The notes under the pieces are model-generated. The model saw only the letters and a program-made list of their open reading frames with translations, ran no database searches and was not told where the DNA came from. 64,000 nucleotides of DNA, from the NCBI RefSeq assembly GCF_025938095.1, contig NZ_JAPCZF010000002.1:310001-374000 (forward strand), in the 5' to 3' direction. Position 1 is the stretch's first letter. Every line of letters begins with the position of its first letter. The DNA comes from Novosphingobium sp. JCM 18896. GTDB lineage: Bacteria; Pseudomonadota; Alphaproteobacteria; Sphingomonadales; Sphingomonadaceae. A program made the position numbers and the translations under genes. Shown here piece by piece: positions 28,195 through 36,399 of the stretch.

Positions 28195-29583
28195 ATGACG
28201 ACGAGACCGGGCGAGGCGATCGACCATGGCCCCCTGATCGCGGAGATCGATTTCGCCACGTTCGAAATGCGCGTCTCGACCGCGCGCTATCATGCAGACG
28301 ACCATCATCGCCGCGAACGCGAGCGACTGTGGATGCACGTCTGGCAAGCGGCAGGCCGCGCCGACGACATCCCCGAGGTGGGCGACTGGACGGAGTACAG
28401 GCTGTTCGACCAGTCGTTCCTGATCGTCCGCGGGCGCGACGGCCGGATCCGCGGCTTCGTCAACGCCTGTCGCCACCGCGGCAATGCCCTGTGCGAAGGG
28501 AAAGGACGGTCCGCCCGCTTCACCTGCCCTTATCACAACTGGTCCTATGGGCTCGACGGCAAGCTGCTCGCAGTTGCCAAGCCCGATTTCGCCGGCAGCC
28601 TCGAAGACTTCGTCGGCCGCAAGGACGAACTCGGTCTCGTCGAAGTGCCGACCGAATGCTTCGCCGGCTTCGTCTTTCTCAATCCCGATCGCCAGGCCGC
28701 ACCGCTACGCGAATTCCTCGGCGAGATCGCCGGCCTTCTCGCGCCCTATCGGCTCGATGAGATGATCCCCGTCGGCCTCAACGTGCGCGAGGCGCTCGAA
28801 TGCAACTGGAAGGTGGTGATGGACGCCTTCCAGGAGGGCTATCACATCCAGGCGGTCCATCCCGAACTGATCGCGGCGATGGACGAATCGCAGGAGCGCT
28901 ATGGCTTCTTCGGCGATCACAGCGTCGCCACGGGGCCCTTCGGCGCGGCGAACCTCGAATCCTTCGGCCCCGAAAGCCAGGCGGAATCGATCCGCGGCCT
29001 GCCCGCGACCTTTCCCGGCGTCGCCGAAGTGCTGCCGCGGTTCGAAACCCTGCTCGACGCCCATCGCGACGACGCGGGCCTATTGGCCTTTCCCGAAGGC
29101 GTCACCGGCCGGCTCTTGCTCCAGCAGGCGACACGCGCGACGCTGGAGGCCAAGGGGCTGGACGTGTCGGGCCTCACCGACACGCAGATGAGCGACAACC
29201 ACTTCCACCTCGTCTTCCCCAACCTGTTCATGACGATCCGCGCGGGCGAGGCGACCGTGATCCTGTCCACCCCACACCCCGACGGCGATCCCGGTCGCTG
29301 CCACTGGCTCGTGCAGAACCTGATGTGGCTACCGCCCGAAGAACGCCCTGCGAAGCGCGAGCCTCTGCGCGAAGTCCCGGAAGGCGAGCACTTTCCCTAC
29401 TTCCTCGCGCTCGAGCAGGATTGGGAGATGATGCAGCGCCAGCAACGCGGCCTCCGCAATTCGGGCCTCGATCACATGGCACTGACCCGCCAGGAAGTGC
29501 GCCTCGCCCATTATCATTCGATGCTCGACGGCTGGGTCGGCGCAACCGAACGCACGTCGAAACACAGAGAGGAGCAACCATGA
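28195..29583 (+). CDS. Rieske aromatic-ring-hydroxylating oxygenase, alpha subunit
   Basis: A 462-residue oxygenase subunit. The Rieske [2Fe-2S] domain has CxH in 'VNACRHRGNALC' and CxxH in 'FTCPYHNWSYGLDGKLLA'. The catalytic domain has the bridging aspartate and two histidine ligands in 'VVMDAFQEGYHIQAVHPEL'; the third (carboxylate) ligand is probably in the C-terminal 'ALEQDWEMMQRQQRG'. These enzymes use electrons from a ferredoxin/reductase pair to hydroxylate or demethylate substrates; neither partner is encoded nearby. A SnoaL-like gene overlaps its stop by four bases. The substrate is unknown; aromatic, terpenoid and quaternary-ammonium types cannot be told apart. Confidence 0.92.
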   Translation: MTTRPGEAIDHGPLIAEIDFATFEMRVSTARYHADDHHRRERERLWMHVWQAAGRADDIPEVGDWTEYRLFDQSFLIVRGRDGRIRGFVNACRHRGNALCEGKGRSARFTCPYHNWSYGLDGKLLAVAKPDFAGSLEDFVGRKDELGLVEVPTECFAGFVFLNPDRQAAPLREFLGEIAGLLAPYRLDEMIPVGLNVREALECNWKVVMDAFQEGYHIQAVHPELIAAMDESQERYGFFGDHSVATGPFGAANLESFGPESQAESIRGLPATFPGVAEVLPRFETLLDAHRDDAGLLAFPEGVTGRLLLQQATRATLEAKGLDVSGLTDTQMSDNHFHLVFPNLFMTIRAGEATVILSTPHPDGDPGRCHWLVQNLMWLPPEERPAKREPLREVPEGEHFPYFLALEQDWEMMQRQQRGLRNSGLDHMALTRQEVRLAHYHSMLDGWVGATERTSKHREEQP

Positions 29584-30041
29584 CGCAGATCGTAACCGCC
29601 ACCGCGACCAACAACGCGCTCGGCCCGCTGACCCAGGTCGTCAACCGCTTCACTGCGGCGCAGGGCGCGGTGCTCGCCGCAGGGGTCACCTCACCCGCGG
29701 ACTATGCGCCCGTCGCGGAATTCGTCGCGGTCGACGAATTCAAACGCGTTGGCGCCTATCTCGAAGAGCTCGACTGGCCGGCCTATACCGAATTCCTCAC
29801 CGGCTGGGCCCGCGGCGGTACGCAGTTCGAATTCACCCAGTTCCACATCACCGAAGTGGGCGACGCGGTGTTTCAAGAGATCGAGGAACGCCACCAGCGC
29901 GGCGACCAGTTCATCAAGAAGAACGTGATCGCGGTCTATCGCTTCACCCCGGAAGACAAGATCCGCCACCTCGACATCTACGAGCAGGCGAAGGACAGCG
30001 GCGACTGGATCAAGGATGCCGCCAAGGCGGCCACGGCCTAG
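29580..30041 (+). CDS. SnoaL/NTF2-like protein coupled to the Rieske oxygenase
   Basis: A 153-residue protein with an NTF2/cystatin-like pattern: N-terminal helices ('YLEELDWPAYTEFLTGWA'), then strands 'QFEFTQFHITEVGDAVFQEIEERHQ', 'NVIAVYRFTPEDKIRHLDIYEQ' ending in the curved-sheet motif typical of SnoaL-like and limonene-epoxide-hydrolase-like folds. ATG at 29580-29582 overlaps the oxygenase TGA, so the two are made together. True small (beta) subunits of ring-hydroxylating oxygenases share this fold, but the sequence is closer to stand-alone SnoaL proteins, so a dehydratase/isomerase role or a divergent beta subunit are both possible. Confidence 0.72.
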   Translation: MTQIVTATATNNALGPLTQVVNRFTAAQGAVLAAGVTSPADYAPVAEFVAVDEFKRVGAYLEELDWPAYTEFLTGWARGGTQFEFTQFHITEVGDAVFQEIEERHQRGDQFIKKNVIAVYRFTPEDKIRHLDIYEQAKDSGDWIKDAAKAATA

Positions 30042-31000
30042 CGGAAGGTCCAGCGCTGCCCCTGGCTCGGAATGATGAGGTTCACGCCGAGACGGTTGGC
30101 GGCGCTCAGTTGCCGGGCGATCAGCGCGCGCGGATCCTCGCCCGAACCAGCCGGCTTGATGTGGCTCACCACGATCGGCAGGCCTTTCAGCGATCCCTTG
30201 CCGCCCGCCGCGGTCTCGAGCTGCGCGAGTTCGTCGAACAACAGCGCCGGCGTCAGATGGCCAAACAGCAGGTTGCGCGGGCGCTCGCTGGGATAGGACA
30301 CCTCGATGATGATCGCCTTGAGCCGCCGCGCCGCGATCAGCGGGCCGACCGCGCGCCACAGTTCGGCCAGGCGGGGCTGGCCTTCGACCACGTCGGCACC
30401 GGTATCACCCAGACATAGGATCGCATCCTGCTGCGCCTCGACGAGGAAGGCGGTCGATTCCATGCCGCCGTGCGCGAGCGGGTAAGCGGTGACCTGCATC
30501 GCCATGCCGGCGAGCGGCAGCGCCTTACCCGGCACGAGATCGACGAGCTTGTACTTGCCGATCGGCGCCTGGCCGCGATCGGTGAAGTTCGCCCAGGCCT
30601 TGCCGTTGAAATAGCTGTCGAGCAGGACGCGGCCGACCGAGGGTAGCGCGTAGACCGGCTTGGCGCTGTCCTCGGGCGAGGCAATCAGCATGCCGGCGAC
30701 ATGGTCGAGATGCGGATGGCTGATCAGATAACCGGCGATGTCGTCGTGCAGGATGGTCTCGCGTGAGCGCTTGAGCGTGCCGCGGCGTCGCGCGACCTCG
30801 ATCCCGTTCACCAGGCTGCCGGCGTCGCACATCACCGCTTTGGACTGGCCCTGCGGGGCGATCATCCAGGCCGAGAGATTGCCGTCGTCGAGCCCGCCGC
30901 GCACGCCGATCGCGGTCACGTCGAAACCCGCGCCATGGGCCGGCGCCGTCGCCAGGGCCGCCATGCCGAGCGCCGCCATCATTTTCGAGAACATCGCCAT
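30038..31000 (-). CDS. Exported class II cyclic-nucleotide phosphodiesterase-like metallo-beta-lactamase-fold protein
   Basis: A 320-residue protein resembling class II cAMP phosphodiesterases (PF02112, as in Vibrio CpdP and yeast Pde1). The metal-binding HPHLDH occurs in 'GYLISHPHLDHVAGMLIA', further ligands in 'AYPLAHGGMESTAFLV' and 'LGDTGAD', and the C-terminal 'SYPSERPRNLLFGHLTP' is diagnostic for the class. A signal peptide (MAMFSKMMAALGMAALATAPAHG) predicts periplasmic export. The ATG at 30998-31000 follows GGAACGCGG. Its 3' end overlaps the convergent SnoaL-like gene by four bases. Substrate is inferred from family only. Confidence 0.82.
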   Translation of the reverse strand: MAMFSKMMAALGMAALATAPAHGAGFDVTAIGVRGGLDDGNLSAWMIAPQGQSKAVMCDAGSLVNGIEVARRRGTLKRSRETILHDDIAGYLISHPHLDHVAGMLIASPEDSAKPVYALPSVGRVLLDSYFNGKAWANFTDRGQAPIGKYKLVDLVPGKALPLAGMAMQVTAYPLAHGGMESTAFLVEAQQDAILCLGDTGADVVEGQPRLAELWRAVGPLIAARRLKAIIIEVSYPSERPRNLLFGHLTPALLFDELAQLETAAGGKGSLKGLPIVVSHIKPAGSGEDPRALIARQLSAANRLGVNLIIPSQGQRWTFR

Positions 31001-31153
31001 CCGCGTTCCGCTCCAATCAGAAGTCAGCCTCACCTACCGCCGGTGACGCGGGCCGTTAAGCGCCAATGCCGATCGCCCTTGCTTTTGCCGTCACATAGTA
31101 TAATGAAACGCATAAGTTGCCATTATCCGAATGGCGGCATTGGGAGCGGAAGC

Positions 31154-32518
31154 ATGGCGACGACGATGGAAATTGGGGCAATCGAGCGACTGACCAGCCT
31201 GGTCGAATCCCCCGATCGGTACGACTACGCTGCGGCCGACCTGCGCGAGGCGCAGATCGCGGCGATGAACGCGCGCTTCCAGGACCGCGTGGGCAAGATC
31301 AAGCTGCTCCGGCATCGCGCCGAAGAGGCCGGGATCACCGAGATTCGCAGCCTCGAGGAAGCCGTGCCGCTGCTGCTGCCGCACACGGCCTACAAGTCCT
31401 ATCCCGAAAGCTTCCTGATGGAAGGCAAGTGGGACAAGCTCTCGAAGTGGCTCGATTCGGTATCGACGCATCGCGTGCCGGCAATCGCCAAGGACGCCGT
31501 GCGCGACGTCGATCACTGGGTCGAAACGCTGCAAGCCGGCGGTCACAACGTGTCGTGCTCTTCGGGCACCACGGGCAAGTCGGCGATGCTCGTCGCCTCG
31601 AACGCCGACATGGAATGGTGCAAGCGCGAGGCGCCGCAGGCCTACACCTGGGGCTCGGGCGTGCCGCTCGATCGCAGCCGCCGCATCTTCGGCCTGGCCC
31701 CGGTCGCCAGCGTGCCGCGCAACGCCGCCACCGGCGAGGCCTATGTCTCGACCTTGCAGGATCCGAACTCCGAACGGTTCAACTATCCGGTGCCGCCGAT
31801 CACCGTCGGCAGCCTCACGCAGATGGTCGTCGCGCGCAAGAAGATCGCCGATGGCACGATCCGGCCCGAAGAACTGGCTGAGTTCGAACGCATCTCGGCC
31901 GAACGCGCCAAGGCGGTCGAGGACGCGGTCGGCATCACCGCCGAGGCGCTCGTCGCGGCGCGCGGCGACAAACTGCATCTGACCGGCCTGTGGTCGGGCC
32001 TCTACAACGTCGCCAAGGCCGTGCGCGACAGCGGCTACAGCGCCAAGGACTTCAATCCCAAGAACTCGATCTACGTCGGCGGCGGCCTCAAGCGCGCCAA
32101 TCTGCCGGCCGACTATCGCGAATTCGTCTACGAGACCTTCAACATCCAGCCCGAGCGCAATTACCAGAACTACTCGATGCAGGAGCTCCACTCGGGCATG
32201 CCGCGGTGCCAGAAGGGCGGGCGCTATCACCTCCCCGCCTGGCTCGTGCCGCTGATTCTCGACAAGAGCGGCGACAATCTGCTGCCGATCGCAGAAGGCG
32301 AGTACGAGGGCCGCGCGGCCTTCTTCGACCTGTCGATCGACGGGCGCTGGGGCGGCGTGATCTCGGGCGACAAGGTCTCGATCGACTTCAGCCCCTGCGC
32401 CTGCGGCGCCAAGAGCCCGTCGATCCGCGACTCGATCGTGCGCTACGCCGATCTCGAAGGCGACGACAAGATCGGCTGCGCCGGCACGGTCGACGCCTAC
32501 GTGCGCGGGCTTTCCTGA
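31154..32518 (+). CDS. LuxE/PaaK-like adenylate-forming protein, orphan
   Basis: A 454-residue protein related to LuxE acyl-protein synthetases and PaaK phenylacetate-CoA ligases, which adenylate carboxylates. The phosphate-binding loop is 'SCSSGTTGKSAM'; the later 'NYSMQELHSGMPRC' sits where family members have the YxxTE-type motif; and the C-terminal part has 'GVISGDKVSIDFSPCACGAKSPS' with a Cys-x-Cys-Gly cluster, then 'IGCAGTVDAYVRG'. LuxE normally works with LuxC/LuxD reductase and transferase, none of which are seen here. GGGAGCGGA supports the ATG at 31154. It is divergent from the phosphodiesterase-like gene. Confidence 0.72.
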   Translation: MATTMEIGAIERLTSLVESPDRYDYAAADLREAQIAAMNARFQDRVGKIKLLRHRAEEAGITEIRSLEEAVPLLLPHTAYKSYPESFLMEGKWDKLSKWLDSVSTHRVPAIAKDAVRDVDHWVETLQAGGHNVSCSSGTTGKSAMLVASNADMEWCKREAPQAYTWGSGVPLDRSRRIFGLAPVASVPRNAATGEAYVSTLQDPNSERFNYPVPPITVGSLTQMVVARKKIADGTIRPEELAEFERISAERAKAVEDAVGITAEALVAARGDKLHLTGLWSGLYNVAKAVRDSGYSAKDFNPKNSIYVGGGLKRANLPADYREFVYETFNIQPERNYQNYSMQELHSGMPRCQKGGRYHLPAWLVPLILDKSGDNLLPIAEGEYEGRAAFFDLSIDGRWGGVISGDKVSIDFSPCACGAKSPSIRDSIVRYADLEGDDKIGCAGTVDAYVRGLS

Positions 32519-32520
32519 GC

Positions 32521-32560
32521 CGAAACGCAAAACGCCCGCCGACCGCGAGGCCGGCGGGCG
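32521..32560 (-). terminator. Terminator of the DUF3649-to-DUF4198 operon
   Basis: Arms CGCCCGCCG (32533-32541) and CGGCGGGCG (32552-32560) form a perfect nine-base stem. On the minus strand the stem is followed by TTTTGCGTTTCG, so it terminates the leftward iron operon; on the plus strand no T-run follows. Confidence 0.7.
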
Positions 32561-32590
32561 CCGTCGTCGACGCGATTGGGCAAAAAGGCG

Positions 32591-33223
32591 TCAGTCGAGC
32601 ACGAAAGTCGTCGTCGTGGTGCGATGCAGGACCGTGACCGGGCCGTGCGGCGTCTCGAAGCTGCCCTCGTCCTTCTGCGAGGCCGAGAGCAGATAACGGC
32701 CCTTGCCGAGCAGCGGCACGGTGACGCCGCCCTGGGCGTCGGTCTTGAGCGAGCGCGTCCACTTGTCGGGCGAGATGACGGTGACCGCGGCGTCGGCGAC
32801 GGGCTTTCCGTCGCGGGTCAGCACGAAGCGATCGCCGCCGGCGCTCGCGGGTGCCAGTTCGAGCGGCAGGACCGCACGCGCCTCGCCGCGACCGGCGCGG
32901 GCGTAATAGACGATGCTCTGCTTCTTGCCCTCGGGCCCCCAGGGCTTGAACACGTTGTCGTCGTGGACGCGCACGTCGCCGGCGGGCACCGCCACTTCGA
33001 TATACCCCGCCTTGCGCGCCTGCGCCGCACTGCTCGCCGGCAGCAGCTTGGGCGCCTGGAGATGATCGAATTCGGGATCGCCGCCTTCGGGCAGCGGCGC
33101 TTCGGGCTCGCCCAGATAGATCCGCGCCGGGCCGGCACCGTCGCGCTCGACCCAGACCTCGTGCGCCTGGGCCGGGACCGTGACGAGCAGGGCGAGCGGC
33201 AGGGCGATGTGCTTGGGGCTCAT
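32591..33223 (-). CDS. DUF4198 domain periplasmic protein
   Basis: A 210-residue exported protein (signal peptide MSPKHIALPLALLVTVPAQA). 'HEVWVERDG' directly after the cleavage site is the family's conserved start, where the histidine is thought to bind metal. The C-terminal 'GKPVADAAVTVISPDKWTRSLKTDAQGGVTVPL' is a Cna-B/transthyretin-like beta-sandwich. DUF4198 proteins resemble the NikM/periplasmic parts of metal-uptake systems, and a homologue (FpvJ-type) belongs to Pseudomonas siderophore-reduction operons. It is the last gene of the operon, overlapping DUF3325 by four bases. Confidence 0.8.
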   Translation of the reverse strand: MSPKHIALPLALLVTVPAQAHEVWVERDGAGPARIYLGEPEAPLPEGGDPEFDHLQAPKLLPASSAAQARKAGYIEVAVPAGDVRVHDDNVFKPWGPEGKKQSIVYYARAGRGEARAVLPLELAPASAGGDRFVLTRDGKPVADAAVTVISPDKWTRSLKTDAQGGVTVPLLGKGRYLLSASQKDEGSFETPHGPVTVLHRTTTTTFVLD

Positions 33224-33507
33224 TTCGAATTCCTTGGCTTGGCGACGGGCGCCAGATTGAAGAACAGGAAGCTGGCGGCGGCGCCGAAGCTCAACGCGCC
33301 GATCCAGAACATCGCACCGTAGATCGCGCCCTCAGCCGCGAAGGCGAACACGCAGCAGACTGCCACCGCGACCCAGGCCCCGCGCTTGAACGCGCGCTTG
33401 CGCAAGGTCCCCGGGCGCGCGCCGAGCCTGTGCTGGTGGTGGTTGTCGGTCGACAGGCCGAAGAGCGCGAAGGCGATCACCGCGCTGATGATGCAGAGCA
33501 GCGTCAT
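33220..33507 (-). CDS. DUF3325 domain small membrane protein
   Basis: A 95-residue membrane protein of the DUF3325 type: N-terminal helix ('LLCIISAVIAFALFGLS'), a basic 'NHHQHRLGARPGTLRKRAFKRGAW' loop, then two hydrophobic segments. Small proteins of this kind accompany PepSY reductases in siderophore loci. Both ends overlap neighbours by four bases (PepSY upstream, DUF4198 downstream), so it is stoichiometrically coupled to them. No enzymatic role is suggested. Confidence 0.75.
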   Translation of the reverse strand: MTLLCIISAVIAFALFGLSTDNHHQHRLGARPGTLRKRAFKRGAWVAVAVCCVFAFAAEGAIYGAMFWIGALSFGAAASFLFFNLAPVAKPRNSK

Positions 33508-35114
33508 TCGGCAGGCTCCAGTTCTCCGAAAGACTCGGTCTGGGCGGGAGCCGGCGGCGTCTCGCGCCGTCTGCGCCGCGGCTCGGCCGTCCGGTGCGAG
33601 GCGACGCGCTTTGCCGTCGCCAGGAAGCCCAGACCGAAGAGGATCAGAACCAGGTCCACACCGGCCAGCACGAAATCACCCTGGGCCAGGGTCTCGGGCA
33701 GCCCGCGCGAGGTCGCCACCACGTTGTAGAGCGGCAGCGCGGCCAGCAGCACGCCCGTTGCGCCGAGCAGCAGGGTCCAGACCTGCCGCGCCTTGAGCAG
33801 GCTGGCGAGCACCAGCGCCAGGGCCCAGGCGATGAACAGCCCGTGCACTTCCCATTCGGCGCGGCCCTTCATGCCCAGCGGCAGCAGCCGGTTGGCCCAG
33901 AGCATCGCCGCGATGCCGAAGGGGAAACCGCCGACGACGGCGACGTTGAGCCATTCGACCAGACGGAACCCGAAATGCGGCCGCGCCGGATCGGGCAGCT
34001 TCTCGCGCCGCTTGACCGTCCACAGCACGAGCCCGCTCGCCACCATCAGGCAGCCGCCCAGACCGCAGAGGAAGTAGAACCAGCGCAGGCCATAGTCGGC
34101 ATAACGCCCCGCATGCAGACCGATCATGGCACCGGCGGTCTCGTTCGCGCCGCCCGGCGGCGGCGACTGCCAGAACAGCTTGCCGCTCGCGTCATAGGCC
34201 AGCGACGGCTCGCGCGACGACAGCATCGAATTGGCCGAACGCGTGACCGTGATCAGCGCCGCGGCATCGCCGGGCTCGCGCACGCTGATGAAGCCGACGG
34301 GACCGCCGAGACGCTTCTCCGCATCGCGCACCACCCCGGTCAGATCGACCATCGGCATCGGCCGGCCCGAACGCTCGGGCTCCTCGACGTGCGGGAACAG
34401 CTTGTCGGAGATCGTCTCGCGATCGGTGTAGTTGGCGACCACGGCCCAGGGCATCAGCATCGCCATCAAGGTGACGAGCCCGGTATAGGTGATCATCAGG
34501 TGGAACGGCAGCGACAGCACGGCCGTGGCATTGTGCCCGTCGAGCCACGATCGCTGGCCCTTGCCGCGGCGCAGGGTGAAGAAGTCCTTGAAGATCTTCT
34601 TGTGCGTAACGATGCCGCTGAGGATCGCGATCAGCATGGCCATGGCCGATATGCCGACGAGCCAGCGCGCCCAGATGATCGGCATGTAGTGCAGGTCGAA
34701 ATGGAAGCGGTAGAAGAAGTCGCCGCCGCGCGTGTCGCGCGCCACGGTGGGCACGCCGTCGGCGCCGATCAGCGCCTGGTTGTCGCGACCACGACGACCG
34801 CCGCGACGGCCCTTCTCCTCGCCCTTTTTGGGCTGCGGCTGCCAGAACACCTGCGAACCCGGCGAGCGCGCGCTCGGCATCGAGATCGACCAGGACTTGG
34901 CATCGGGCACCTTGTTCTGGAGGAAGCGCTGCGCCCCCGCGAGCACGACATAGGGCTCCTCGACGCGGTCGAGCTCGGGTCGCATCCAGCGGTTGAGCCC
35001 CTCGCGCCAATAGGCGATCGTGCCCGCGACGAAGATCACGAACAGCACCCAGCCGAGGATCAGGCCCGACCAGGTGTGCAGGAACGACTGCGATTGGCGG
35101 AAGCTCTTGCTCAT
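33504..35114 (-). CDS. PepSY-associated TM domain protein, putative ferri-siderophore reductase
   Basis: A 536-residue inner-membrane protein. The N terminus has 'FLHTWSGLILGWVLFVIFVAGTIAYW' with the conserved His-Trp motif; 'RFHFDLHYMP' with paired histidines follows, then 'GIVTHKKIFKDFFTLRRGKGQRSWLDGHNATAVLSLPFHLMITYTG', all typical of PepSY_TM reductases such as FpvG and PiuB. The histidines in successive helices probably bind heme and pass electrons to periplasmic ferri-siderophore or ferric iron. The later helices ('FYFLCGLGGCLMVASGLVLW') and C-terminal four-helix part are also family-like. ATG at 35112-35114 overlaps the DUF3649 stop. Confidence 0.85.
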   Translation of the reverse strand: MSKSFRQSQSFLHTWSGLILGWVLFVIFVAGTIAYWREGLNRWMRPELDRVEEPYVVLAGAQRFLQNKVPDAKSWSISMPSARSPGSQVFWQPQPKKGEEKGRRGGRRGRDNQALIGADGVPTVARDTRGGDFFYRFHFDLHYMPIIWARWLVGISAMAMLIAILSGIVTHKKIFKDFFTLRRGKGQRSWLDGHNATAVLSLPFHLMITYTGLVTLMAMLMPWAVVANYTDRETISDKLFPHVEEPERSGRPMPMVDLTGVVRDAEKRLGGPVGFISVREPGDAAALITVTRSANSMLSSREPSLAYDASGKLFWQSPPPGGANETAGAMIGLHAGRYADYGLRWFYFLCGLGGCLMVASGLVLWTVKRREKLPDPARPHFGFRLVEWLNVAVVGGFPFGIAAMLWANRLLPLGMKGRAEWEVHGLFIAWALALVLASLLKARQVWTLLLGATGVLLAALPLYNVVATSRGLPETLAQGDFVLAGVDLVLILFGLGFLATAKRVASHRTAEPRRRRRETPPAPAQTESFGELEPAE

Positions 35115-35428
35115 AGACGCCCCGTCGATGCGATGGACAGCCAGGTGATCCCGCCGGCCAGGGCGCCGAGCAGCGCCAGAGTCCAGAAGGCGCGCCAGCC
35201 GCTGCGCGCCGCGAAGGCCCACATCGCGGCGAAAGCGCAAAGCGCGAAGGCGACGAGCGTCGCCGCGACCGTGGCCTCGGCCCGGTCACCCGGCAGCAGC
35301 CGCGCAAGCGCCATCGCCCAGAGACTGCCAACGGCATAGCCGAGCGGCACGGCGGCGATCACGCGCAGGGTCATGTCCCCGCGCCGCCGCCAGGCGAGAA
35401 TACGCGGACTCGTCATGCCCGCGCTCAT
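35111..35428 (-). CDS. DUF3649 domain membrane protein
   Basis: A 105-residue protein, first gene of the operon. Three hydrophobic segments ('VIAAVPLGYAVGSLWAMALA', 'ATLVAFALCAFAAMWAFAA', 'FWTLALLGALAGGITWL') with 'LPGDRAEATVAATL' between them match DUF3649, found next to PepSY reductases in siderophore uptake operons. Either ATG at 35426-35428 or the one four codons later could be used. A Fur-box-like site lies about 108 bp upstream. Confidence 0.78.
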   Translation of the reverse strand: MSAGMTSPRILAWRRRGDMTLRVIAAVPLGYAVGSLWAMALARLLPGDRAEATVAATLVAFALCAFAAMWAFAARSGWRAFWTLALLGALAGGITWLSIASTGRL

Positions 35429-35535
35429 CGATCGGTCGACCCGACGGACGGACCATGAACGGTCCCAACCGACATGCAGAGAATGCGCTTCACGATTTGC
35501 TCCCTAGTTGGGAGCGCCAATAGCCCTATCTCTAT

Positions 35536-35550
35536 TGCGAGTCATTCTCA
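35536..35550. promoter_or_regulatory. Fur-box-like site upstream of the DUF3649 operon
   Basis: TGCGAGTCATTCTCA is a 7-1-7 near-palindrome (five of seven arm positions symmetrical) resembling the TGATAAT-N-ATTATCA Fur core. It lies in the 182-bp gap (35429-35610), which otherwise shows no gene. Iron repression fits the operon's predicted role. Confidence 0.55.
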
Positions 35551-35610
35551 TTTTACAGCGAAACACCATTTTGTGGCGCGGGGCCGCGCGGATCGTCGCT
35601 TCCGGTTCCG

Positions 35611-36363
35611 TCAGAGCATGACCTGGCCGCCGTCGGCGTTGATCGTCTGGCCGGTGACGTAGCGGCTGTCCTCGCTCGCCAGGAACACCGCGACCGGGGC
35701 GATGTCGGCGTCGAGATCGCCGAAGCGGCGCAGCGAAATATCGTCCATGTACTTCTGTCCGCGCTCGGGGTTCTGTTCGAAGAAGCGCGCCGCCGCCGGG
35801 CTGAGCCCGGCCGGATTGATCACGTTGATGCGGATGCCGAACTGGCCCCACTCGCGCGCGGCCGAGCGCGACAGCGCGCGCACGCCTTCCTTGTTGGCGC
35901 CGTAGATGCCGTCGCCGGGCTCGCCATAGATGCCCTGGCGCGTGCCGAAATTGATCACCGAACCGCCACGTTGCTTGAGATGCGGGAAGGCCGCCTGCAT
36001 GTGATAGAGCGTGCCGAACAGCCCCGAGCCGAAAGTCAGCGCGATCGCCTCGTCGGTGATTGCCTCGACCCCGGCCTGGCGCGTGGTCTGGGCATTGTTG
36101 ACCAGCACATCGAGCCGACCGAAACGCTCGACCGCCGCGGCGATCGTGCGGCTGGCATCGTCGCGGCTGGCAACGTCGGCCGTGATGGCCAGGACCTGCG
36201 CCCCGGCATCCGTGAGCTTCTGCGCCTCGGCCTCGAGCACTTCGCCGCGCCGCGCCGACATCACCACCGCCGCGCCCTCGCGGACAAAGGCCTGGACGAT
36301 GGCGAGGCCGATGCCCTGGCTCGCGCCGGTGACCACGGCGACCTTTCCGGCCAGTCTGCTCAT
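35611..36363 (-). CDS. Short-chain dehydrogenase/reductase with altered catalytic serine
   Basis: A 250-residue classical SDR: cofactor motif 'GASQGIG', 'NNAQTTRQAG', the Tyr-Lys pair in 'GIYGANKEGV', and the C-terminal 'DSRYVTGQTINADGGQVML'. Where the catalytic serine is expected, 13 residues before the tyrosine, the sequence is 'INFGTRQG' and supplies threonine. This may alter activity or specificity but need not abolish it. GGAGAG precedes the ATG at 36361-36363. It is co-oriented with the SnoaL-like and epimerase genes upstream, with an inverted repeat between. Confidence 0.87.
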   Translation of the reverse strand: MSRLAGKVAVVTGASQGIGLAIVQAFVREGAAVVMSARRGEVLEAEAQKLTDAGAQVLAITADVASRDDASRTIAAAVERFGRLDVLVNNAQTTRQAGVEAITDEAIALTFGSGLFGTLYHMQAAFPHLKQRGGSVINFGTRQGIYGEPGDGIYGANKEGVRALSRSAAREWGQFGIRINVINPAGLSPAAARFFEQNPERGQKYMDDISLRRFGDLDADIAPVAVFLASEDSRYVTGQTINADGGQVML

Positions 36364-36399
36364 GTCATTCTCTCCGTTTCTGTCTCTGCAACATTCTCA

